From Pseudomonas soli (GTDB lineage Bacteria; Pseudomonadota; Gammaproteobacteria; Pseudomonadales; Pseudomonadaceae), in the NCBI RefSeq assembly GCF_900110655.1, contig NZ_FOEQ01000006.1:248001-312000 (forward strand): DNA of 64,000 bases. Reading direction: 5' to 3'. Numbering within the stretch: position 1 is the stretch's first letter; every line of letters begins with the position of its first letter. A program made the translations under genes and the position numbers. Below the pieces are notes generated by a model. That model made no database searches. It had not been told where the DNA came from and saw nothing but the letters and a program-made list of their open reading frames with translations. Positions 8,659-15,980 of this stretch are shown here, piece after piece.

Positions 8659-10473
8659 ATGATCCCAAGACCCACGCCTCCCCGCCGCCCCCGCTGGCGC
8701 AGCCTGGCCCTGCTGGCGCTGTGCCTGGCCCCACTGCTGTGGCCGCTGCACCACCTGGCCGAACGCTACTACCAGGATGAGCTGGCCTCGCAGAATCGCC
8801 AGACCCTCGACCTCTACGTTGCCAACCTGCTGGGCACCTTGCACCGCTACGAAACCCTGCCGCAGATCCTCGGCGACCTGCCGGCGCTGCGCGGCGTGCT
8901 GGCCGACCCGTTCCGCCTCGAGGCGGTGACCAACGCCAACCGGTTGCTCAAGGACATCACCCAGCAGACCGGTGCCGAGGTGATGTACCTGATGGATGTC
9001 AGCGGCAACACCCTGGCCGCGTCCAACTGGGACAAGCAGGACAGCTTCGTCGGCCGCAACTTCTCGTTCCGCCCGTACTTCATCGAGGCGATGGAGGGGC
9101 GGCTGGGACGGTTCTTCGGCCAGGGCACCACTTCGGCCAAGCGCGGCTACTTCTTCGCCGCCGCCGTGCACGACCGCGACAAGGTGATCGGCGTGCTGGT
9201 GGTCAAGGTCGACCTCGACCACACCGAAACCCTGTGGGGCCGCACGCCGGAACAACTGCTGCTGACCGACCAGAACGGCGTGGTGGTGCTCACCTCACGC
9301 CCGGACTGGCGGTTCCGCGCCACCCGCGAATTGACCGCGGCCGAGCGCCAGGCCATCGTCGCCATCCAGCCCTACCCGACCCAGGCTCCACAGCCGCTGA
9401 GCCTTGACCGTGACGCCTGGCTGATCCAGACCCGCGACATCAAGGAAACCGGCTGGCAGGTGAACATCCTCGCCCCACGCCTGCTGGTCGACCGCTCGGT
9501 GCAGACGGTCATGGCCATCGGCGGTGGCGCGCTGCTGGTGACCATGCTCCTGGCTGGCCTGGTGATGCAGCGCCGACGCCACTATATCGACCGCATCGAC
9601 TTCGAGGCCCGTGCCCGACAAGAGCTGGAAAAGCGCGTGATCGAGCGCACCGCCGATTTGGAAGGCCTCAATACCCGGCTTAAGAGCGCGGTGCTGGAGC
9701 GCGAAAGCGCCCAGCAAGAGCTGGTGCGCGCCCAGGACGAACTGGTCCAGGCCGGCAAGCTCTCCGTGCTGGGCACCATGTCGGCGAGCATAAGCCATGA
9801 GCTCAATCAGCCGTTGGCGGCGATTCGCAGTTATGCCGAGAACGCCGAGATCCTCCTCGACCATCAGCGCACCGAGGACGTGCGCGGCAACCTCAAGCTG
9901 ATTGGCGAACTGACCGGGCGCATGGCCTCGATCATCGCCCACCTGCGCGCCTTCGCCCGCCGCGACCAGCACGCCCCGGAGAGCGTTGCCCTGCAACCGG
10001 CCCTGGATGATGCCCTGGCGCTGCTGGCCAAGCGTCGCCGGGCCATGGCCGTAGAGCTGGTGCGCGACCTGCCTGAGGCCACCCTGTGGGTGCAGGCCGG
10101 CGAAACCCGCCTGCGCCAGGTACTGGGCAACCTGCTGGCCAACGCCCTCGATGCCCTGACCGAAAAAGCCAACCCGCGCAGGCTCTGGCTAAGTGCCGAA
10201 CGCCAGGACGGCTGCGTCTACCTGTACATCCGCGACAATGGCCCAGGCTTCAGCCGCCAGGCCCTGGAGCACGCCAAGGAGCCGTTCTTCACCACCAAGA
10301 CCCGCACCCAGGGCCTCGGCTTGGGGCTGGCTATCTGCGAAAGCCTGATGCACGCGCTCGGCGGCGAGTTGCTGCTGGGCAACCACCCTGAAGGCGGTGC
10401 CCTGCTGACCCTGAAACTGCGCGTGGCCAAGCCCGGCGCCAATCTGCAATCTTCGGAGGACACCTCGGCATGA
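8659..10473 (+). CDS. dctB: C4-dicarboxylate sensor histidine kinase
   Basis: This is a 604-residue membrane sensor that phosphorylates DctD when external succinate, fumarate or malate is present. Transmembrane segments are at about 14-32 and 281-303, enclosing a roughly 240-residue periplasmic double-PDC/dCache domain. A coiled coil (about 315-365) precedes the H-box with His380 in 'ISHELNQPLAAIRSYAENA'. The ATPase N, G1 ('DNGPGF') and G2 ('GLGLGLAICESL') boxes follow. It overlaps dctD by ATGA. Linkage to the rml operon is as I recall in P. aeruginosa. No dicarboxylate transporter gene is in the window. Confidence 0.95.
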   Translation: MIPRPTPPRRPRWRSLALLALCLAPLLWPLHHLAERYYQDELASQNRQTLDLYVANLLGTLHRYETLPQILGDLPALRGVLADPFRLEAVTNANRLLKDITQQTGAEVMYLMDVSGNTLAASNWDKQDSFVGRNFSFRPYFIEAMEGRLGRFFGQGTTSAKRGYFFAAAVHDRDKVIGVLVVKVDLDHTETLWGRTPEQLLLTDQNGVVVLTSRPDWRFRATRELTAAERQAIVAIQPYPTQAPQPLSLDRDAWLIQTRDIKETGWQVNILAPRLLVDRSVQTVMAIGGGALLVTMLLAGLVMQRRRHYIDRIDFEARARQELEKRVIERTADLEGLNTRLKSAVLERESAQQELVRAQDELVQAGKLSVLGTMSASISHELNQPLAAIRSYAENAEILLDHQRTEDVRGNLKLIGELTGRMASIIAHLRAFARRDQHAPESVALQPALDDALALLAKRRRAMAVELVRDLPEATLWVQAGETRLRQVLGNLLANALDALTEKANPRRLWLSAERQDGCVYLYIRDNGPGFSRQALEHAKEPFFTTKTRTQGLGLGLAICESLMHALGGELLLGNHPEGGALLTLKLRVAKPGANLQSSEDTSA

Positions 10474-11870
10474 GCACCGAGACACCCATCGACAGCCGTG
10501 CCCAGGTGATCCTGGTCGATGACGACCCGCACCTGCGCCAAGCCCTGAGCCAGACCTTGGACCTGGCCGGGCTCAAGGTGGTGGCCCTGGCCGAAGCCCA
10601 AGGCTTGGCCGAACGCCTCGAGGAAGACTGGCCGGGGGTTGTGGTCAGCGATATCCGCATGCCCGGCATCGATGGCCTGCAACTGCTGGAGCAACTGCAC
10701 GCCCGCGACAGCGAATTGCCGGTGCTGCTGATCACCGGCCACGGTGATGTGCCATTGGCGGTGCAGGCCATGCGCGCCGGGGCCTATGACTTCCTCGAGA
10801 AGCCCTTCGCCAGCGACGCCCTGCTCGACAGCGTGCGCCGCGCCCTGGCCCTGCGCCGCTTGGTGCTCGACAACCGTAGCCTGCGCCTGGCCCTGAGCGA
10901 TCGCCAGCAGTTGGCCACGCGCCTGCTCGGCCAGTCCCCCGGCATGCAGCGCCTGCGCGAGCAGATCGGCGCCCTGGCCGGCACCCGCGCCGACGTGCTG
11001 ATCCTTGGCGAAACCGGCGCCGGCAAGGAGGTGGTGGCGCGTGCGCTGCACGACCTGTCGAGCCGGCGCGACGGCCCCTTCGTGGCGATCAACGCCGGCG
11101 CACTGGCCGAGTCGGTGGTCGAGAGCGAGTTGTTCGGCCATGAGCCGGGCGCCTTCACCGGTGCGCAGAAGCGCCGCATCGGCAAGTTCGAGTTCGCCAA
11201 TGGCGGGACGCTGTTCCTCGATGAAATCGAGAGCATGAGCTTGGATGTTCAGGTCAAGCTGCTGCGCCTGCTGCAGGAGCGGGTGGTCGAGCGTCTGGGC
11301 GGCAACCAGCTTATCCCGCTGGATATCCGTATCATCGCCGCCACCAAGGAAGATCTGCGCCAGGCCGCTGACCAGGGGCGTTTCCGTGCTGACCTCTACT
11401 ACCGCCTGAACGTCGCACCGTTGCGTATCCCCGCGCTGCGTGAGCGCGGCGACGACATCCTGATGCTGTTCCAGCACTTCGCCGACGCCGCCAGCGACCG
11501 GCATGGCCTGCCCCCCCACAACCTGCAACCGGTGCAGCGTGCCCTGCTGCTGCGCCACGACTGGCCGGGCAATGTACGCGAGCTGCAGAATGCCGCCGAA
11601 CGATTCGCCCTTGGCCTGGAGCTGGCCCTCGATGGCCAGGCGCCTGCGGTGGCCAACGATAGCCATGTCCCGGTGCCAGCCGGCAACCTCAGCGAGCAGG
11701 TCGAACAATTCGAGCGCTCGCTGATCGCCGCCGAGCTGATGCAGCCGCACAGCTCCATGCGCAGCCTCGCCGAGGCCCTTGGCATCCCGCGCAAGACCCT
11801 GCACGACAAACTGCGCAAGCACAGCCTGAGCTTTGGCGGACACGACGACCAGGAGGACAACCGTCAATGA
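10470..11870 (+). CDS. dctD: C4-dicarboxylate response regulator, sigma-54 activator
   Basis: This 466-residue NtrC-type activator has a receiver domain with phospho-acceptor Asp61 and Lys111 ('EKPF'). The AAA+ domain has Walker A 'GETGAGKE' at 180-187, the sigma-54-contacting GAFTGA loop at 227-232, and 'GGTLFLDEIE' as Walker B. A C-terminal Fis-type helix-turn-helix ends in 'RKTLHDKLRKHSL'. It would activate RpoN-dependent promoters of dicarboxylate transport genes elsewhere. It is translationally coupled to dctB upstream and to a thioesterase gene downstream. Confidence 0.96.
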   Translation: MSTETPIDSRAQVILVDDDPHLRQALSQTLDLAGLKVVALAEAQGLAERLEEDWPGVVVSDIRMPGIDGLQLLEQLHARDSELPVLLITGHGDVPLAVQAMRAGAYDFLEKPFASDALLDSVRRALALRRLVLDNRSLRLALSDRQQLATRLLGQSPGMQRLREQIGALAGTRADVLILGETGAGKEVVARALHDLSSRRDGPFVAINAGALAESVVESELFGHEPGAFTGAQKRRIGKFEFANGGTLFLDEIESMSLDVQVKLLRLLQERVVERLGGNQLIPLDIRIIAATKEDLRQAADQGRFRADLYYRLNVAPLRIPALRERGDDILMLFQHFADAASDRHGLPPHNLQPVQRALLLRHDWPGNVRELQNAAERFALGLELALDGQAPAVANDSHVPVPAGNLSEQVEQFERSLIAAELMQPHSSMRSLAEALGIPRKTLHDKLRKHSLSFGGHDDQEDNRQ

Positions 11871-12322
11871 GCAACGACAGCCAGTACCTGCAGTCCGTAC
11901 TGCACAGCGATATTCCGCTGACCCGCGAAATGGGCATGGAGGTCATCGATTGGCAGGCGCACACCTTGCGTCTGAAGCTGCCTTTGGCGCCCAACGTCAA
12001 CCACAAGAGCACCATGTTCGGCGGCAGCCTGTACTGCGGCGCTGTGCTGGTGGGTTGGGGCTGGCTGCACCTGCGTCTGCGCGAGCTGGGGATCGATGAC
12101 GGGCATATCGTCATCCAGGAGGGGCAGATCAGCTACCCGCTGCCAGTCACCGGGGCCGCCGTGGCGCGTTGCCCGGCGCCGGACGAGAGGACCTGGGAGC
12201 GGTTTCTGACAATGTATCAACGTCGTGGACGGGCACGCCTGACGCTGGAGACGGTGGTGAGCAACGAGGGTAGTGACGAGCCTGCGGTGACGTTCAGCGG
12301 GCAATACGTGCTGCATCGCTGA
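11867..12322 (+). CDS. Hotdog thioesterase, YiiD C-terminal type
   Basis: This 151-residue single-domain protein overlaps the dctD stop by four bases. The segment 'NVNHKSTMFGGSLYCGAVLVGWGWL' resembles the central helix region of the putative thioesterase domain found at the C-terminus of E. coli YiiD. There is no signal peptide or membrane segment. The acyl-CoA or other thioester substrate is unknown. The coupling to dctBD suggests co-transcription but not necessarily a shared pathway. Confidence 0.75.
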   Translation: MSNDSQYLQSVLHSDIPLTREMGMEVIDWQAHTLRLKLPLAPNVNHKSTMFGGSLYCGAVLVGWGWLHLRLRELGIDDGHIVIQEGQISYPLPVTGAAVARCPAPDERTWERFLTMYQRRGRARLTLETVVSNEGSDEPAVTFSGQYVLHR

Positions 12323-12323
12323 A

Positions 12324-12354
12324 AGCTTGGGGCGCGTAGCGGCCCCGACAAGCT
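12324..12354. terminator. Bidirectional stem-loop between thioesterase gene and cysQ
   Basis: AGCTTGGGGC pairs with GGCCCC-gac-AAGCT in the 31-nt gap between two convergent genes. There is no long T tail, so strength is uncertain. Confidence 0.4.
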
Positions 12355-13187
12355 CAAGCTTTGATCGCACTCGCCAGTTCGACGAGCGCCTGTCGCCATT
12401 CAGCAGCGCGGGGCAACGCCAGGAAGAACGGATTGAGCAACGACTCACGCGGTGGGTAGCGGAACGGCAACCCGTCCAGCCCGATCACCTCGCCCCCGGC
12501 ACCTTCCAGCACGCCCTGGGCGGCGGCAGTATCCCACTGCGAGGTCGGCGCCAGCCGCGGATAACAGTCGGCACTGCCTTCGGCGAGCAGGCAGAACTTC
12601 AAGGAGCTGCCGATGTTGGCCAGTTCCAGCTCCCCTAACGCACTCCCAAGCCCCGCCAGCAGCGCTTCCTGCTCCGGGCTGGAATGCCGACGGCTGGCGA
12701 CGACGGTAAACCGCTCATGCGCCGGTGGGGCATTACGCACCTGGATCGGTTGAGCCTCTTCGTTATGCTCGGTCTTCCAGGCACCTAACTCGCGCCCACC
12801 GGAATAACAGCGGCCATTGGTCGGCATTGCCACCACGCCAAACACCACCTCGCCGTTTTCGATCAGCGCGATGTTGACGGTGAACTCCTCACTACCGGCG
12901 ATGAACTCCTTGGTGCCATCCAAAGGATCGACCAGCCACCAGCGCTGCCAACCTGCGCGGGTTGCCAGCGGGATGTCGCAGTCCTCCTCGGAGAGCACCG
13001 GAATCTGCGGCGCCAACGCCTGCAAGCCATCGGCGATAACCCGATGGGCTGCCAGGTCGGCAGCGGTCACCGGTGAATCGTCGGCCTTGTTGCTTACCGC
13101 CACGTCAGCGCGCCAGAACGGCAGGATCGCCTCGCCAGCCAACAGGGCGAGCTTGACCACGTCCTGCATCAGTTGCCGATCATTCAT
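12354..13187 (-). CDS. cysQ: 3'(2'),5'-bisphosphate nucleotidase
   Basis: CysQ hydrolyses 3'-phosphoadenosine 5'-phosphate, recycling the by-product of PAPS reduction in sulfate assimilation. It is 277 residues in the inositol-monophosphatase fold, with the metal ligands Glu68 in 'LSEEDCD', the signature 'DPLDGT' at 87-92, and the later 'QWDTAAAQGVLEGAGG'. The start codon overlaps the nudE stop (ATGA), giving a nudE-cysQ operon. The same pairing is common in pseudomonads. Confidence 0.96.
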   Translation of the reverse strand: MNDRQLMQDVVKLALLAGEAILPFWRADVAVSNKADDSPVTAADLAAHRVIADGLQALAPQIPVLSEEDCDIPLATRAGWQRWWLVDPLDGTKEFIAGSEEFTVNIALIENGEVVFGVVAMPTNGRCYSGGRELGAWKTEHNEEAQPIQVRNAPPAHERFTVVASRRHSSPEQEALLAGLGSALGELELANIGSSLKFCLLAEGSADCYPRLAPTSQWDTAAAQGVLEGAGGEVIGLDGLPFRYPPRESLLNPFFLALPRAAEWRQALVELASAIKA

Positions 13188-13750
13188 ACGCTCAGCACCC
13201 CACGCTGGATCAGCAGGTCACGGGCCAGGTACAACGCCGCCAGTGCTCGGCCTTCGCTGAACTGCGGGTGCATGGCCAGGGCCGAGAGCTCGCGCAGGTT
13301 GACCTTGTCGACCCGCATCGGCTCGGGCTCGTCGCCCTCCAGACGCTCTTCGTACAGGTCGGTGGCTAGGACCACCTGAATCTTCTGGCTCATGTAGCCG
13401 GGCGACAGCGACAGCTCGGTCAGGTGCTCCAGCTGACGCGCGCCAAAACCAGCCTCTTCCTTGAGCTCCCGGTCGGCGGCGGCGAGCACGTCCTCGCCCG
13501 GCTCGATCAGGCCTTTGGGCAACGACAGCTCGTACTCGTCGGTACCGCCGCAATATTCCTCGACCAGCACAGCATGCTCGGCATCGAGCATGGCCACGAT
13601 CATCACCGCGCCATAGCCGTTGCCGCGGCCAACCAGTCGCTCATAGGTGCGCTCGGTGCCGTTGGAGAAGCGCAACTGCACGGCTTCCACGCGGAACAGG
13701 CGGCTGCTGGCGACGATTTCGCGGCTGAGAACGGTGGGTTTCTGGCGCAT
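13184..13750 (-). CDS. nudE: ADP compounds hydrolase, Nudix family
   Basis: This 188-residue Nudix hydrolase acts on ADP-ribose, NADH or Ap3A-type substrates. It carries a complete Nudix box: 'GLIEPGE', seven residues, then 'RELKEEAGF', matching Gx5Ex7REUxEExGU. I chose the ATG at 13750, which has AGGAG eight bases upstream and gives the usual 'MRQKPTVLSREIVA' N-terminus; the longer frame upstream overlaps the divergent yrfG gene. It is the first gene of the nudE-cysQ operon. Confidence 0.94.
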   Translation of the reverse strand: MRQKPTVLSREIVASSRLFRVEAVQLRFSNGTERTYERLVGRGNGYGAVMIVAMLDAEHAVLVEEYCGGTDEYELSLPKGLIEPGEDVLAAADRELKEEAGFGARQLEHLTELSLSPGYMSQKIQVVLATDLYEERLEGDEPEPMRVDKVNLRELSALAMHPQFSEGRALAALYLARDLLIQRGVLSV

Positions 13751-13814
13751 GGGGCGGCTCCTTGGCGTGAACGGGTTACTATACCGTGGCTTGCCGACTG
13801 ATCGAGAATTTCCC

Positions 13815-14477
13815 ATGCCCGTTCTTCCCTGGTCCGCCATCGATACCGTCCTGCTGGACATGGACGGCACCCTGCTCGACCTCCATTACGACAACCGCTT
13901 CTGGCTGCAGCACCTGCCCCAGCGCTACGCCGAGCTGCATGGCGTGAGCCGGGCCATGGCCGAGCTCGAGCTGCGCCCGCTGTTCGAACAGCATGCCGGC
14001 ACGCTCAACTGGTACTGCCTGGACTTCTGGAGCCGTGAACTGCGCCTGCCGATCCGCGAGCTCAAGCTGGAGATCGCCGACCTGATCGCCTTGAAGCCGG
14101 ATGCCGATACCTTCCTCGCCGCCATTCGCAAGGCCGGCAAGCGGGTGGTGATGATCACCAACGCCCACCGCGACTCGCTGTCGCTGAAGCTGGAGCGGGT
14201 TGAACTGGCGCCGTACTTCGAGCGGCTGATCAGCTCGCACGACTATGGCTATCCGAAGGAGAGCCCGCAGTTCTGGGATGCGCTGCAGGCGGACATCGGC
14301 TTTGAGCCGGCGCGCAGCCTGTTCATCGATGACACCCTGGCGATTCTGCGCAGTGCCCGGCAATTTGGCGTGGGGCACCTGCTGGCTGTGCGCCAGCCGG
14401 ATAGTCGGGCCGAGCCACGCGATACCCAGGAGTTCACGGCAGTAGAGGATTACCGGGAGTTGCTGGAAGGGTTGTAA
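13815..14477 (+). CDS. yrfG: HAD-family GMP/IMP nucleotidase
   Basis: This 220-residue HAD phosphatase has motif I 'DMDGTLLDL' (Asp15, Asp17), motif II 'MITNAH' and motif III/IV 'YPKESPQFWDAL...LFIDDTLAIL'. E. coli YrfG dephosphorylates purine monophosphates. It is divergent from nudE, as it is in gamma-proteobacteria generally, and the 64-nt gap carries both promoters. The ATG at 13815 was selected because longer in-frame options run back into nudE. Confidence 0.9.
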   Translation: MPVLPWSAIDTVLLDMDGTLLDLHYDNRFWLQHLPQRYAELHGVSRAMAELELRPLFEQHAGTLNWYCLDFWSRELRLPIRELKLEIADLIALKPDADTFLAAIRKAGKRVVMITNAHRDSLSLKLERVELAPYFERLISSHDYGYPKESPQFWDALQADIGFEPARSLFIDDTLAILRSARQFGVGHLLAVRQPDSRAEPRDTQEFTAVEDYRELLEGL

Positions 14478-14492
14478 CTGCGCAATCGCCCC

Positions 14493-14518
14493 GTAGGAGC
14501 GGCTTCAGCCGCTCCTAC
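14493..14518. repeat. REP-type palindrome
   Basis: A perfect inverted repeat with 12-bp arms (GTAGGAGCGGCT / AGCCGCTCCTAC) and a 2-nt loop lies in the 51-nt gap between two convergent genes. The core matches the REP family common in P. putida genomes. It may also stop transcription from both sides. Confidence 0.85.
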
Positions 14519-14528
14519 AAGCGCCCCC

Positions 14529-14969
14529 TCAGTCGGGAATACGCAGCACCTGCCCCGGATAGATCTTGTTGGGATCCTTCAGCATCGGCTTGTTTGCCTC
14601 GAAGATCTTCTGGTACTTGTTGGCATCGCCGTAGACTCGCTTGGAGATGGCACTCAGGGTGTCACCCTTCTCGACCTCGACGAACCGGGCAGCTTGAGCA
14701 ATTGGCCCGGTGACGGTGATCTGGTCATCCACCGAGGCCACACCGGCGATGTTGCCTGCAGCCAGGATGATCTTCTCTTTCTCTTCCTGGCTGCTTACCT
14801 CACCCTTGAGGATGACCTTGTCACCCTCTACAGTGGCCGAGATGTTCGGGTTGCCCAAGCCAACGTCACTGACGTGTTTCTTCAACTGTTCCTCGGCATT
14901 GGCATTGCCGGGGGTCAGCAGGTCGATCAACTTCTCGCCGGCTTCCTTCACGAAACTGAACAGGCTCAT
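14529..14969 (-). CDS. kbp: BON-LysM domain protein, potassium-binding Kbp/YgaU type
   Basis: This 146-residue cytoplasmic-type protein has no signal peptide. A BON domain covers about residues 25-85 ('VSDVGLGNPNISATVEGDKV', 'GNIAGVASVDDQI'), and a LysM domain covers about 95-146 ('VEKGDTLSAISKRVYGDANK', 'IYPGQVLRIPD'). E. coli Kbp (149 aa) has the same architecture and binds K+. The start at 14969 has a good AAGGAG; an upstream in-frame Met at 14996 lacks one and extends the protein unnaturally. Confidence 0.9.
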   Translation of the reverse strand: MSLFSFVKEAGEKLIDLLTPGNANAEEQLKKHVSDVGLGNPNISATVEGDKVILKGEVSSQEEKEKIILAAGNIAGVASVDDQITVTGPIAQAARFVEVEKGDTLSAISKRVYGDANKYQKIFEANKPMLKDPNKIYPGQVLRIPD

Positions 14970-15144
14970 GTGGCGCTCCTTTGATGGTGAATCCATGGAA
15001 GCAGGAGTCTAGGCCAGGATCGGCCAACCCGCCCCGGTGCGACCAATCGACGCGCTCTATCACGGGATAGACGCTAGCGATTAGACGCCATCTGCACAGG
15101 GGCCTAGGCTTGTGGGGTCAAACTGCCAGCCGGTATTCGAGCCG

Positions 15145-15972
15145 ATGAACAGCAAGCCACCGGTCTGCGCGGCGTCAACGCCTCTCGCCCTGCCCGCCGC
15201 CAGCAACACCTACGACTACGTCCAGCTTTCCGATGCCGCCCGCGACAATACCCCGCTGGCCGAGGAAGTGGCGTTGGCGATCGTCTACAACGGCCTGAAC
15301 CAGGCGGTGATGCTGGTCAGCCCGACCGACCTGGAAGACTTCGCCGTCGGTTTCAGCATCGGCAGCGGCATCGTTGCCGGTACCGAGGAAATCTACGACA
15401 TGAAGCTCTCCGGCAGCGGTTCGGCGCTCTACGCCGACCTGGAGATATCCAGCCGCGCCTTCTGGAACCTGAAGAACCAGCGCCGCCAGCTGGCCGGCAC
15501 CAGCGGTTGCGGCCTGTGCGGCGTCGAGGCATTGGAGCAGGCGCTGCCCGAGCTGAACGTGCTGCCTGGCGCGCCGCTGCCACCTGCCCACTGGCTGAAG
15601 GACCTGCGCCAGCGCATCGACGCCTTCCAGCCACTGGGCCAGCACTGCGGTGCGGTGCACGCGGCACTGTTCATGGACCGCGACGGCCAGCTGCTGCTGG
15701 GTCGCGAGGACATTGGCCGGCACAACGCCCTGGACAAGCTGATCGGCGCCCTGCTGCGCCAGCGCATCGAGACCCAAGGGGGGCTGGCCATCGTCACCAG
15801 CCGCTGCAGCCTGGAACTGATCCAGAAGGTCCTGCGCGCCGGCATCCAGACCCTGGTAAGCCTTTCCGCGCCCACCGGCCTGGCCCTGCAATGGGCCCGC
15901 AAGCACAACCTCAACCTCATTCATCTGCCCAAACACAGCGCACCGCGGGTGTTCAGCCCAGCGGCGGAGTAG
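15145..15972 (+). CDS. fdhD: Formate dehydrogenase accessory sulfurtransferase
   Basis: FdhD moves sulfur from IscS onto the molybdenum bis-MGD cofactor to activate formate dehydrogenases. The 275-residue form starting at the ATG 15145 was chosen; a GTG at 15112 would add 11 residues. Key Cys122 and Cys125 sit in 'TSGCGLCGVE', and 'GREDIGRHNALDKLIG' and 'VTSRCSLELIQK' are family hallmarks. The molybdo-oxidoreductase gene starts 8 nt downstream, so the pair is an operon of enzyme and maturase. Confidence 0.95.
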   Translation: MNSKPPVCAASTPLALPAASNTYDYVQLSDAARDNTPLAEEVALAIVYNGLNQAVMLVSPTDLEDFAVGFSIGSGIVAGTEEIYDMKLSGSGSALYADLEISSRAFWNLKNQRRQLAGTSGCGLCGVEALEQALPELNVLPGAPLPPAHWLKDLRQRIDAFQPLGQHCGAVHAALFMDRDGQLLLGREDIGRHNALDKLIGALLRQRIETQGGLAIVTSRCSLELIQKVLRAGIQTLVSLSAPTGLALQWARKHNLNLIHLPKHSAPRVFSPAAE

Positions 15973-15980
15973 CAACAGCC

